Shown piece by piece: positions 35,875 through 44,490 of a DNA stretch of 64,000 nucleotides. The stretch's first letter is position 1. Every line of letters starts with the position of its first letter. The stretch comes from Flavobacterium arcticum (GTDB taxonomy: Bacteria; Bacteroidota; Bacteroidia; Flavobacteriales; Flavobacteriaceae). Location of the stretch: contig NZ_CP031188.1 in assembly GCF_003344925.1 (NCBI RefSeq), positions 1,176,501 through 1,240,500 on the forward strand. The letters are read 5' to 3'. The notes under the pieces are model-generated. The model saw only the letters and a program-made list of their open reading frames with translations. It was not told where the DNA came from and did no database searches. A program made the translations under genes and the position numbers.

Positions 35875-36311
35875 ATCAATTCTTTTTTATCAACTATCAT
35901 TAATATGAGAACAAGTATTGTGCTAAATAGATAAAATAGTTGTGATTTGTTAAAAAACGCTTTTCCCCAAGACTCTTTTTCTTTATTATCCAGAGGCATC
36001 CCAAAGCCATTCACAATTAATTGGTTTCCATTTAATTCATTAACTATTTCGGACATTCTAATTCTTAGTTTCCTTTGGTAATAATAGGAATTGGAGTCAA
36101 TTATCCAGAAAAACAAAAGTATGAGAGAACTACTAACATAAATAGAAGTATCTAGTTTATTATCCGTCATTTTAAAAATAATGCTCGGAATAGCAACTAA
36201 TAAAGATGCGCAAATTTTTTTAGTAGCTAATGTATTTTTAGAAAATTGAAGAATAGAAGAATCAAGTTGATCAATTTCTTTTAATTTCAAAATTTTATTT
36301 ATGTCGTTCAT
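35871..36311 (-). CDS. small three-helix membrane protein coupled to the TIR gene
   Basis: From the ATG at 36311 this is 146 residues; an upstream TTG at 36332 would lie inside the -7 element and is rejected. Two adjacent membrane helices (about residues 32-48 and 55-72) are followed by an FWIIDSNSYYYQRKLR segment, a soluble stretch, and a third helix near the C-terminus. The FW-x-x-D plus aromatic/basic stretch recalls SLATT/S-4TM-like pore proteins and uncharacterised membrane partners of TIR proteins. AT-rich. Likely a membrane effector or anchor of a two-gene unit. Confidence 0.6.
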   Translation of the reverse strand: MNDINKILKLKEIDQLDSSILQFSKNTLATKKICASLLVAIPSIIFKMTDNKLDTSIYVSSSLILLFFWIIDSNSYYYQRKLRIRMSEIVNELNGNQLIVNGFGMPLDNKEKESWGKAFFNKSQLFYLFSTILVLILMIVDKKELI

Positions 36312-36329
36312 CCTTTTATAGTTTACGTT

Positions 36330-36337
36330 CAAAGGTA
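36330..36337 (-). promoter_or_regulatory. -7 promoter element TACCTTTG of the TIR/membrane pair
   Basis: On the minus strand an exact TAnnTTTG match ends 18 bases before the ATG at 36311. It gives the two-gene unit its own promoter and fixes the start of the membrane gene. Confidence 0.6.
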
Positions 36338-36462
36338 TTTAATTTTTTATCACTTTGATGAAGTAGTTGGTTTTAATAGATTATTTGTGAATTAAGAAAT
36401 CATTTATTTCCAGATTTTTTTTCAATTTATTATATACAATTTTAGAACTATCTTTTATTCTC

Positions 36463-36470
36463 TACTTTTG
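36463..36470 (+). promoter_or_regulatory. -7 promoter element TACTTTTG of the flippase gene
   Basis: An exact TAnnTTTG match 26 bases before the TTG start at 36497. No TTG at the -33 position is seen. Confidence 0.6.
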
Positions 36471-36496
36471 CCATTAACAAATACAATCAATAACAT

Positions 36497-37954
36497 TTGA
36501 GCCTTTTTAAAAATCTCTTTCAACAGACTGCTATATACGGTATCGCTACGGTAGTACCACGAATGTTTAGTTTTGTACTTACGCCACTATATACTGATAT
36601 TTTACCAGAGCAAGAGTATGGAGAAGTATCTATTATTTTTGCATGGATTGTACTTTTTAATGTGGTATTAGCCTATGGTATGGAAACCGCATTTTTTAGG
36701 TTTTATACTAACGAAGATTCTAAAAAAGTACAAGCAACATCTACCATATCTATATTCTGGACATCGATTGTTTTTCTTGGAGCTGCCCTACTGGGGCGCA
36801 ACTACCTTGCCGAAGCTGCAGGTATAGATGTACAATATATTACCTATACCATTTGGGTACTAGTGCTCGATGCGCTGGTTATTATACCATTTTCTAAACT
36901 GCGTGCCGAAGGCAGACCGCTATTGTATGCCGTCGTAAAAATTGGTAATGTAGCGGTCAATTTAGGATTAAATGTATTCTTCCTGCTCTATTTGCCAAAA
37001 CTGGCTACAGCACAACCTGATACGCTTTTAGGCGCTATGTATGTAGAGAATTTCCAGATAGGGTATATATTTATATCAAACCTTATTGCGAGCCTGTTAA
37101 CGTTCTTGGTATTAGCACCACATTATTTCCGTATCTCGTGGCAATTTGACAAGCAGTTATGGGCAAAAATGATGCGCTATAGTTTCCCGATAATGATTGC
37201 GGGGATTGCATTTGCCATAAATGAAACATTCGATAGAATATTACTCCACAACATACTGCCCGAAAATATAGCCGAAGCCGAAGTAGGTGTTTACTCTGCC
37301 TGCTATAAACTGGCAATATTCATGACGCTTTTTGCTACGGCATTCCGCTTAGGTATAGAGCCATTCTTTTTTAGCCATGCTAAAGAAAAGAATGCACCAC
37401 AAACCTATGCCATGATAACCCGATATTTTGTAATATTTGGGTCGATTATATTACTGGTAGTAATAGTATTTGCAGATTTACTCAAAGTACTTATCATCCG
37501 TAACGAATCGTATTGGGAGGGTATGGCGGTAGTACCACTTATTATTATGGCTAATTTCTTTCTGGGTATTTATCATAACCTTTCGGTTTGGTATAAGCTA
37601 TCAGATAAAACAAAAATGGGTGCCTATATTTCTATAATAGGAGCTATTGTTACCTTGGGGCTAAACTTTGCCCTCATACCTAAGTATAGCTATATGGGGT
37701 CGGCAGTTGCTACTATATCAGCTTATACCACCATGATGGTTATCTCTTATATATTAGGCAACAAGTATTACCCTATTCCTTATGATATGAAAAAGATATG
37801 CGGTTACTTGGGGCTTTCTATTGCGCTGTCGCTAGTGTGTTTTTACTTTTTCAGAGAAAATTACTTTGTAGGGGTAGCTGCAATAGTAGTCTATGCTGGG
37901 TTTATTTATATAAACGAAAAGGCAACATTACTGCGTATAATAAAGCAAGGGTAA
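36497..37954 (+). CDS. oligosaccharide flippase (Wzx/MOP superfamily)
   Basis: This 485-residue protein has about fourteen helices and begins SLFKNLFQQTAIYGIATVVPR, followed by FVLTPLYT and PEQEYGEVSI, the usual N-terminal pattern of MATE-like polysaccharide exporters. It would flip lipid-linked glycan across the cytoplasmic membrane. The start is TTG, as no ATG precedes the first helix. It may serve the polysaccharide locus 20 kb upstream, which lacks a flippase, or the envelope genes that follow. Confidence 0.9.
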   Translation: MSLFKNLFQQTAIYGIATVVPRMFSFVLTPLYTDILPEQEYGEVSIIFAWIVLFNVVLAYGMETAFFRFYTNEDSKKVQATSTISIFWTSIVFLGAALLGRNYLAEAAGIDVQYITYTIWVLVLDALVIIPFSKLRAEGRPLLYAVVKIGNVAVNLGLNVFFLLYLPKLATAQPDTLLGAMYVENFQIGYIFISNLIASLLTFLVLAPHYFRISWQFDKQLWAKMMRYSFPIMIAGIAFAINETFDRILLHNILPENIAEAEVGVYSACYKLAIFMTLFATAFRLGIEPFFFSHAKEKNAPQTYAMITRYFVIFGSIILLVVIVFADLLKVLIIRNESYWEGMAVVPLIIMANFFLGIYHNLSVWYKLSDKTKMGAYISIIGAIVTLGLNFALIPKYSYMGSAVATISAYTTMMVISYILGNKYYPIPYDMKKICGYLGLSIALSLVCFYFFRENYFVGVAAIVVYAGFIYINEKATLLRIIKQG

Positions 37955-38024
37955 CAAATTAATCAAACTAAAGGTTTGGTTATTAGTAATACTATTTTGA
38001 TATTTGATTTATAAATAAACAAGC

Positions 38025-38459
38025 ATGACAGTTAAAATTATAAACCGTTCGCAGCATGCGTTGCCAAACTATGAAACGATTGCTTCGGCAGGTATGGATT
38101 TGAGGGCAAACCTTGACGAACCAGTAGTACTAAGCCCATTGGGCAGGGCTATTATAAAAACAGGATTATTTATAGAACTCCCTATAGGATATGAAGCCCA
38201 AGTGCGCCCTCGTAGCGGACTGGCAGCCAAAAAAGGCATCACGGTACTTAATAGCCCAGGTACAATAGACGCCGATTATAGAGGCGAGATAGGCGTGATT
38301 TTAGTAAATTTATCAAACGATGCTTTTACCATAGAAAATGGCGAAAGAATAGCCCAACTTGTTATTGCCAAACATGAACGTGCTGAATGGCAGGAAGTAC
38401 AAGAGCTTACCGAAACCTCTAGGGGCGAAGGAGGGTTTGGTAGTACTGGGGTAAAGTAA
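38025..38459 (+). CDS. dut: dUTP diphosphatase
   Basis: This 144-residue trimeric dUTPase has its motifs in order: [42 protein letters not shown] and the C-terminal [10 protein letters not shown] that closes over the active site. It cleaves dUTP to dUMP. It follows the flippase gene after 70 bases and precedes a TPR gene by 15. Confidence 0.97.
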   Translation: MTVKIINRSQHALPNYETIASAGMDLRANLDEPVVLSPLGRAIIKTGLFIELPIGYEAQVRPRSGLAAKKGITVLNSPGTIDADYRGEIGVILVNLSNDAFTIENGERIAQLVIAKHERAEWQEVQELTETSRGEGGFGSTGVK

Positions 38460-38474
38460 ACTAACCTAACATAT

Positions 38475-39440
38475 ATGAAAAGTAACCGTTTTTCTATTTT
38501 AACACTATTATTGCTGGTATTCCCATTAATAGCTATTGCACAGGATGATGATAGTATTAAAACCATTGGTGATAAAGCCTGTGAGTGTACGAAGGAAATA
38601 AGTACAGACCAAGTAAGAGATTCAATAGTAAAGAAGATAAATGATTGTATATCTTCACAAATATTACTGGATCAGATGACAAGTCAATTTGGCACTCCTG
38701 AAGAAATTAGGGAAGAAGTTAGCAAACTTACCGATAATGACACGGTCGCAGAGATTGGTAAAAATAAAGGTAAAAACATCGTTATTACGATGGATAAGGA
38801 TTTTGATGAAATCCAACAGTATATGTTTGAGAATTGTTATGCTGTAAAAGTTTTAATGAGCTCTAACAATGCAGAGTCCAAACACTCCATGTCTAAGAAT
38901 AAAAAAGCATTACAATTTTATGAAGAAGGAGAAGCGCATCTCGTGAGAGAAGAATATGACATGGCTATTGTTAGTTTTAATAAAGCCGTAAAGAAAGACC
39001 CAAAATTTGCCTTTGCTTGGGATAATTTGGGGATTAGTTATCGAAAACGTGGTAACTATAAAGAAGCTATAAAGTGTTATGAGAAATCACTTGAAGTAGA
39101 TCCTACAGGAAAAATGCCGTTACAAAATTTGGGAGTAGCTTATGAGTATTTAAAAGAGTATCAAAAATCAGCAGAAGTATATGATAGATACATTATTCAG
39201 TACCCGAATGATCCTGAAGGTTATTATGGTGCAGCAAGGATGTACTATTTTGCAGGTGATTATGCAAAGGGAGTAGACAAAGCTTTTAAAGCTTACTTAA
39301 TGTATAAAGAATTACAAAGCCCATATATAAGTGATGCTCAGCAAGTAATTTCTGCTATGTATAATGAACTCAAAGAAAAAGGTAAACTAGATATTTTTTT
39401 AGAAGCAGCCAAAAACAATAACATAGAAATCAACGAATAA
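38475..39440 (+). CDS. secreted TPR protein
   Basis: This 321-residue protein has an N-terminal signal peptide (cleavage likely after AIAQ, residues 20-23), a ~110-residue N-terminal domain with paired Cys residues (ACECTK and a later NDC), and three or four TPR units from about residue 150 (for example FAFAWDNLGISYRKRGNYKEA). It is predicted periplasmic or envelope-associated. It has two bases before the nucleotidyltransferase gene. The role is unknown; TPR arrays usually bind protein partners. Confidence 0.8.
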   Translation: MKSNRFSILTLLLLVFPLIAIAQDDDSIKTIGDKACECTKEISTDQVRDSIVKKINDCISSQILLDQMTSQFGTPEEIREEVSKLTDNDTVAEIGKNKGKNIVITMDKDFDEIQQYMFENCYAVKVLMSSNNAESKHSMSKNKKALQFYEEGEAHLVREEYDMAIVSFNKAVKKDPKFAFAWDNLGISYRKRGNYKEAIKCYEKSLEVDPTGKMPLQNLGVAYEYLKEYQKSAEVYDRYIIQYPNDPEGYYGAARMYYFAGDYAKGVDKAFKAYLMYKELQSPYISDAQQVISAMYNELKEKGKLDIFLEAAKNNNIEINE

Positions 39441-39442
39441 CC

Positions 39443-40453
39443 ATGAAAATCATTGTCCCCATGGCAGGTCGCGGTTCGCGCCTTCGCCCACACACACTAA
39501 CAGTACCAAAACCATTAATCCCTATTGCAGGTAAACCAATAGTGCACCGCTTAGTAGAGGATATTGCTGGTGTTATTAACCAAGAGATAGAAGAAATAGC
39601 ATTTATAATACATAGAAGTTTTGGCGCACCAGTAGAAAAAGACCTTGTAGCTATAGCCGAAAAACTAGGTGCTAAGGGTACTATTTACTATCAAGATGAA
39701 CCACTAGGTACAGGTCATGCCATTATGTGTGCGAAAGAGTCAATGAGTGGTCCAATAGTAGTTGCTTATGCCGATACACTATTTCGTGCCGATTTTACGT
39801 TAGATACTACAGCCGATAGTGTAATATGGGTAAAACAAGTAGATGACCCAAGTGCTTTTGGTGTTGTTCAGCTTAATGATAAAAAAGAAATAGTTGACTT
39901 TGTAGAGAAGCCAAAAGATTTTGTGTCAGATCTTGCTATTATAGGGATATACTACTTTAAGAGTGGAGAAACACTGCGTAGTGAGTTACAATACTTGTTA
40001 GATAATAACATTGTAAAAGGTGGCGAATACCAGCTTACAGATGCTTTAGAAAACATGAAGCAAAAGGGTATGAAGTTTGTGCCTGGTAAAGTAGATGAAT
40101 GGATGGACTGTGGTAATAAGAATGTTACTGTAGATACTAATAATAGAATGCTTAACTTTCTGCATGCTGACGGACACAATATGATAGCAACATCGGCAAC
40201 TGTAGAAAATAGCGAAATTATACAACCATGTTACATTGGCGAAAATGTAGTGTTAAAAAACAGTACAGTAGGGCCAAATGTATCGTTAGGCGATAATACC
40301 ACAGTAGAAAATACTACTATTAAAAACAGTTTAGTACAAACCAATTCGGTAATAAAAAATGCTAAGTTAGATAATGCCATGATAGGTAATAATGCTCGTT
40401 TTGATGGTAATTTTACAACCATTAGCATTGGAGATTATTCGGTTTTAGAATAA
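39443..40453 (+). CDS. sugar-phosphate nucleotidyltransferase with hexapeptide C-terminus
   Basis: This 336-residue protein has an N-terminal pyrophosphorylase domain (GRGSRLRPHT at 9-18, KPLIPIAGKP, YADT metal site near 110, VEKP near 153) and a C-terminal left-handed beta-helix of repeats such as VENSEIIQPCYIGENVVL and LKNSTVGPNVSLGDNT. It makes an NDP-sugar from a sugar-1-phosphate; glucose-1-phosphate uridylyl- or thymidylyltransferase and mannose-1-phosphate guanylyltransferase are all possible. It lies within the envelope gene run. Confidence 0.88.
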   Translation: MKIIVPMAGRGSRLRPHTLTVPKPLIPIAGKPIVHRLVEDIAGVINQEIEEIAFIIHRSFGAPVEKDLVAIAEKLGAKGTIYYQDEPLGTGHAIMCAKESMSGPIVVAYADTLFRADFTLDTTADSVIWVKQVDDPSAFGVVQLNDKKEIVDFVEKPKDFVSDLAIIGIYYFKSGETLRSELQYLLDNNIVKGGEYQLTDALENMKQKGMKFVPGKVDEWMDCGNKNVTVDTNNRMLNFLHADGHNMIATSATVENSEIIQPCYIGENVVLKNSTVGPNVSLGDNTTVENTTIKNSLVQTNSVIKNAKLDNAMIGNNARFDGNFTTISIGDYSVLE

Positions 40454-40459
40454 AAATAT

Positions 40460-41824
40460 ATGAATATAAAGATTCTTTTTAGCGGATTAGCGCTTTCTGG
40501 GTTGTTGCTGTACCCTGTAGTTATACAGGCACAGCAACAAGAACCAGATGAAATTGCACTGGCGAATGATGAATTCGAAAACAATTTTTATGAAGCCTTA
40601 AAGCAAAAAGGAATCGAAAATTATGATAAGGCATTACAAGCGTTACAACGATGTGTGGCGTTACAGCCAGATAATGATGCGGTATATAACGAGATAGGAA
40701 AAAATCAGCTTGCGTTGAGAAGTTTTGGCGATGCTGAGAGGGCTTTTTTAAAAGCAACCCAGCTTGACCCCGCAAATCGTTGGTACTGGCAAGGTTTGTA
40801 TGACGTGTATTATGGTATACAAAATTGGAATAAAGCCATACCCGTAGTACAAAAACTTACCCAATGGCGAAAGGAATTTTATGAAGAAGACCTTGTGTCA
40901 TTATACATGTACACCATGCAGTATGACAAAGCATTGGTGCTTATAAACTCACTAGATGATAAAGTAGGACAATCAGACAAGAGGGCGATGTATAGAGCGC
41001 AAATTATGCAAGACGATCGTTTCCGAAAACCTAAAAAAGAATCATTAGAAGAAGCTATAAAGAAAAACCCTAAAGAAGAGTCTAATTATTTAGAGTTAAT
41101 TTATCTGTATTCCGAAAGCAATCAGGAAGCTAAAGCAGAAGAAGTAGCCAAAAAGCTAGAGAAGGAAATTCCAAACTCAGATTGGGCACAGGTGAGCCTT
41201 TTCAAATTTCACCTGAATAATAATGAGGGAGGCGAAGCTGCAAAATCCCTTTTCAGGATTTTAGAAAGCGAAAAAATAGACCGCAAAATAAAACATCGTG
41301 CTTTTAACGAGTTTCTTATTTTTGTGAATAACAATCCGCAATTTAATAATGACCTTGCCAAAGCTGCCGATTATTTTGAAGACGATAAAGAGGTAAATGT
41401 ACCTAAAGAGGTAGGCAAGTTCTTTTTTACTAAAAAAGATTACGCACGTGCTGGGGCTTATTTTGAGAAAAGCCTTGCAGCAAATGCTGACGATATCGAA
41501 GCAATAGAACTTTTACTATATACCTATGAAGGGAATAACCAAAATGAGTTATTGCTTAAAAAAGCATCCAGTTATATAGATTTATATCCTACTCATGCTA
41601 GACTATATTATTTTGCAGGAGTAGCAGCGAATAACTTATCACAGTTTAAAAAAGCAAAAGATTGGCTAGAAAGCGGTATAGACTTTGTTGTTGAAGATGC
41701 TGAACTAGAAGTTAGCTTTACTCAGCAGTTAGCAAGAGCTTTTGAGGGTATAGGAGATGTTGAGGGAAGTGATGCATATAAACGGAGGATAGAAGGATTG
41801 CTTAAATTGAAAAAGACAAAATGA
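40460..41824 (+). CDS. secreted TPR protein
   Basis: This 454-residue protein has a signal peptide (residues 1-24, ending VIQAQQQ) and TPR repeats over most of its length, e.g. NYDKALQALQRCVALQPDN and FGDAERAFLKATQLDP, with later degenerate units. The stop overlaps the start of the DUF4292 gene (ATGA), so translation is coupled. It probably acts in the periplasm as a scaffold for envelope assembly; there is no enzymatic motif. Confidence 0.82.
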   Translation: MNIKILFSGLALSGLLLYPVVIQAQQQEPDEIALANDEFENNFYEALKQKGIENYDKALQALQRCVALQPDNDAVYNEIGKNQLALRSFGDAERAFLKATQLDPANRWYWQGLYDVYYGIQNWNKAIPVVQKLTQWRKEFYEEDLVSLYMYTMQYDKALVLINSLDDKVGQSDKRAMYRAQIMQDDRFRKPKKESLEEAIKKNPKEESNYLELIYLYSESNQEAKAEEVAKKLEKEIPNSDWAQVSLFKFHLNNNEGGEAAKSLFRILESEKIDRKIKHRAFNEFLIFVNNNPQFNNDLAKAADYFEDDKEVNVPKEVGKFFFTKKDYARAGAYFEKSLAANADDIEAIELLLYTYEGNNQNELLLKKASSYIDLYPTHARLYYFAGVAANNLSQFKKAKDWLESGIDFVVEDAELEVSFTQQLARAFEGIGDVEGSDAYKRRIEGLLKLKKTK

Positions 41825-42594
41825 GAAAAATAACAGCTTTATTGCTACTTACAGTAGTATTTTTTACATCGTGTAAATCTAAGCAAGCTGTACTTGGCGA
41901 GCAAGGTGCTAATAAAGCGAGAACAACAGCCGAAATTATAAAGGGGCATTATGCTAACGAAAAAGACTTTAACACACTCTATATAAAAGCAGATGTACGC
42001 TATAGCGATAAACATACATCGCAAAAACTATCGGCAGATATAAGAGTTAAAAAAGATGAAAAGATATTGGTAAGCCTAAAATTTTTAGGGATTACCATGG
42101 CAAAAGCCTTAATAACCCCTGATGGTGTAACGTATTATGAAAAACTGAATAATACCTATTTTGATGGTAATTATGCTATGTTAAGCCGTTGGTTAGGTGC
42201 TGATTTAGATTATGCTAAAGTGCAAAACCTTATTTTAGGCAAAGCAATATATAACCTTAAAGATGATACTTATACCGCCAAAATAGAAAGCGGATTATAC
42301 CGATTAAGCTCAAATTCTGGAGGAATAATGAAATCATTTCTATTTGAAGGATCAAATTATCTCCTAAAAAGAGAAAATATAGCTCAAGGCGGTCTCGATG
42401 CGCGTAGCCTTGATATTCAATATCCTGCCCATAGAGAGTATCCAAAAGCAATATTACCAGCAGAAATAAAGATAGATGCGCAACAAAAAGATAAGGTAAC
42501 TATACAAATTGGTTACAATACCGTTACCTTTGACGAAGATTTTTCGTTCCCATTTAACGTACCACAAGGGTTCGATCAAATTTTTCTTGACTAA
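41821..42594 (+). CDS. DUF4292 lipoprotein
   Basis: This 257-residue protein has a lipoprotein signal with Cys at residue 18 (FFTSCK) and a beta-rich body containing KISADIRVKKDEKI-like strands and a KFLGITMAKALITPDGVTYYEKLN segment, the DUF4292 pattern. I recall this family as having a LolA/LolB-like fold, which would fit lipoprotein or lipid handling at the outer membrane. It is coupled to the upstream TPR gene and precedes the EnvC-like gene by 15 bases. Confidence 0.82.
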   Translation: MRKITALLLLTVVFFTSCKSKQAVLGEQGANKARTTAEIIKGHYANEKDFNTLYIKADVRYSDKHTSQKLSADIRVKKDEKILVSLKFLGITMAKALITPDGVTYYEKLNNTYFDGNYAMLSRWLGADLDYAKVQNLILGKAIYNLKDDTYTAKIESGLYRLSSNSGGIMKSFLFEGSNYLLKRENIAQGGLDARSLDIQYPAHREYPKAILPAEIKIDAQQKDKVTIQIGYNTVTFDEDFSFPFNVPQGFDQIFLD

Positions 42595-42609
42595 CTGAAT
42601 ATTTAGAAC

Positions 42610-43860
42610 ATGATAAGAGCAGTCCTTACCATTCTTTTTTTAAGCTTTACAATGCTTGCCGTAGCGCAGACTGACCAGAAAAAAGAACTGGAACAAAAAA
42701 GAGCGCAACTAAATAAAGAAATTCGAGAATTTCAGAACCTGCTTGGTAAAGAAAAAAACAAGGAGAAATCGGTACTTACTAAAATAGCCGATAATCAAAC
42801 TAAGATAAGACTTAGCGAAAAACTTATTAGCAATACCCAAAAGCAAACTAAAATACTTAGCGACGAAATTTATCTGAACCAGCGCAAAATAAACAAGCTG
42901 AATCGTGAATTGAAGGTGTTAAAAGAAGATTATGCTAATATGATATTAAAGGCATACAAAAGCCGTTCGCAGCAAAGTCGTATAATGTTTATACTCTCTT
43001 CACAAAACTTTTTGCAAGCCTATAAGCGCATGCAGTATATGAAACAGTATGCTAGTTTTAGGAAAATGCAAGGAGAAGAGATAAAGAAAAAAATGATCGA
43101 GCTTGAAGCGCTTGCAGCAAAGTTAAACAGTCAGAAGAAAGAAAAAGAACAATTACTTGCCGAAAATCTTAAAGTAAAGGCTAGCCTAGAAGAAGAAAAA
43201 AAGGAGCAAGAAAAACTTATAAAAGCGATACAAAAAGACAAGAAAAAGTATGCTGCTGATATAAAGAAGAAACAAAAAGAAGCTAAAGAAATAGACAAAA
43301 AGATAGATAAGATAGTAAGAGAAGCAATTGCTGCTGCCAATAGAAAAGCGGCTGCTGCATCAGGAGCTAAACCAACAAGTAAAGGATCGACATCTACAGC
43401 AGCACCTAATAAAATTGTACTTACTAAAGAGGGTAAAATAATTGCCGACAATTTTAGAGCTAATAAAGGTAAATTACCTTGGCCAGTAGAGAAAGGATAT
43501 ATGTCTATGGGTTTTGGTGTACAAAGAAGCCCTATAGCCTCTTCAGTAGAGATAGATCATAGTTTTATAGAAATAACAACCGAAGAAGGGGCTGATGTTC
43601 GTGCTATTTTTGCAGGTGAAGTTATGGATGTACAAGTAATGCCAGGAACGCGTACTAAAGCGGTCTTGATACAGCACGGAAATTATATCTCTATATATTT
43701 TAACTTAAGTGAAGTAAACGTGCGTACAGGAGATAATGTTTCGATAAAACAAAATATAGGAACAGTACATACAAACCCTGTTTCAGGAAAAACAGTAGTA
43801 AAATTAAGGATAATGCAAAACACTACCAGGCTCAATCCTGAAGAGTGGATTATGCGATAA
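42610..43860 (+). CDS. EnvC-like murein hydrolase activator (degenerate LytM/M23 domain)
   Basis: This 416-residue protein has a signal peptide (about 1-20), a long coiled coil (22-245, rich in Lys, Glu and Gln) and a C-terminal LytM/M23 fold. The first zinc-ligand motif is altered (H-x-x-x-E in DHSFIEIT instead of H-x-x-x-D), and the usual HLH near the end is replaced by VKLRI, so zinc is unlikely to bind. EnvC is likewise catalytically dead and activates amidases for septal peptidoglycan splitting. A terminator follows. Confidence 0.88.
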   Translation: MIRAVLTILFLSFTMLAVAQTDQKKELEQKRAQLNKEIREFQNLLGKEKNKEKSVLTKIADNQTKIRLSEKLISNTQKQTKILSDEIYLNQRKINKLNRELKVLKEDYANMILKAYKSRSQQSRIMFILSSQNFLQAYKRMQYMKQYASFRKMQGEEIKKKMIELEALAAKLNSQKKEKEQLLAENLKVKASLEEEKKEQEKLIKAIQKDKKKYAADIKKKQKEAKEIDKKIDKIVREAIAAANRKAAAASGAKPTSKGSTSTAAPNKIVLTKEGKIIADNFRANKGKLPWPVEKGYMSMGFGVQRSPIASSVEIDHSFIEITTEEGADVRAIFAGEVMDVQVMPGTRTKAVLIQHGNYISIYFNLSEVNVRTGDNVSIKQNIGTVHTNPVSGKTVVKLRIMQNTTRLNPEEWIMR

Positions 43861-43862
43861 AT

Positions 43863-43898
43863 AAAAAAGGGGAAGTTTTAAAAACTTCCCCTTTTTTA
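43863..43898. terminator. bidirectional intrinsic terminator after the EnvC-like gene
   Basis: AAAAAAGGGGAAG (43863-43875) pairs with CTTCCCCTTTTTT (43885-43897), with further A-T pairs inside. It separates convergent genes. Confidence 0.9.
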
Positions 43899-43916
43899 TT
43901 TATATTAGATTCTTAT

Positions 43917-44426
43917 TTACATAAATAATGCTTTCAGTTCTGTCGCATCGCTAGGTTTCATTTTGCCTGCTAGTACTAAGCTAAGTTGTTTTCTTCTTAA
44001 CGCTGCTTCAAAGCGTTCTTTTTCAAGTTCGGTTTGCGGTTCTACTGTAGGTACTGCTACAGGTATTCCTGTTTCATCTACTGCTACAAAAGTATAAATA
44101 GCTTCATTAGCCTTAGATTTTGTACCCGATTCTCTATCTTCTATCCATACATCTATAAAAATCTCCATAGAGGTACGAAAAGTTCTCGATACCTTAGCCT
44201 CAACAGTTACTACACTTCCTAGGGGCACAGCACGGTTAAAAGCTACGTGATTTACAGATGCTGTTACAACAATGCGTCGCGAATGTCTGCGTGCGGCAAT
44301 ACTCGCTGCACGATCCATACGTGCCAATAGCTCGCCACCAAAAAGGTTATTAAGCGGGTTGGTTTCTCCAGGGAGTACAAGATCGGTCATTATACATGCC
44401 GAATCTGAGGGATTTTTAGACTGCAT
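43917..44426 (-). CDS. acyl-CoA thioesterase (hotdog fold)
   Basis: This 169-residue protein begins with LVLPGETNPLNNLFGGELLARMD, the catalytic Asn/Asp helix of YciA/ACOT-type thioesterases, followed by VTASVNHVAFNRAVPLG and VTVEAKVSRTFRTSMEIF. It hydrolyses acyl-CoA to the acid and CoA in the cytoplasm. The C-terminal ~30 residues are a charged extension. It has its own -7 element just upstream. Confidence 0.92.
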   Translation of the reverse strand: MQSKNPSDSACIMTDLVLPGETNPLNNLFGGELLARMDRAASIAARRHSRRIVVTASVNHVAFNRAVPLGSVVTVEAKVSRTFRTSMEIFIDVWIEDRESGTKSKANEAIYTFVAVDETGIPVAVPTVEPQTELEKERFEAALRRKQLSLVLAGKMKPSDATELKALFM

Positions 44427-44442
44427 ACGTTTCTTTTTTTGG

Positions 44443-44450
44443 CAAAGATA
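44443..44450 (-). promoter_or_regulatory. -7 promoter element TATCTTTG of the thioesterase gene
   Basis: On the minus strand an exact TAnnTTTG match lies 16 bases before the ATG at 44426. Confidence 0.6.
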
Positions 44451-44460
44451 CTACAGAAAT

Positions 44461-44489
44461 AAAAAATCCTCCGTAGAGGAGGATTTTTT
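44461..44489. terminator. intrinsic terminator of the HU-CCDC81/SPOR gene
   Basis: AAAAAATCCTCC (44461-44472) pairs with GGAGGATTTTTT (44478-44489) around a 5-base loop. It lies just downstream of the minus-strand gene ending at 44491 and just upstream of the thioesterase promoter. Confidence 0.88.
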
Positions 44490-44490
44490 A

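Noticed and set aside
42610..43860. Active M23 metallopeptidase
   Set aside because: Key zinc ligands are changed or missing, so the protein is called an EnvC-like activator instead.
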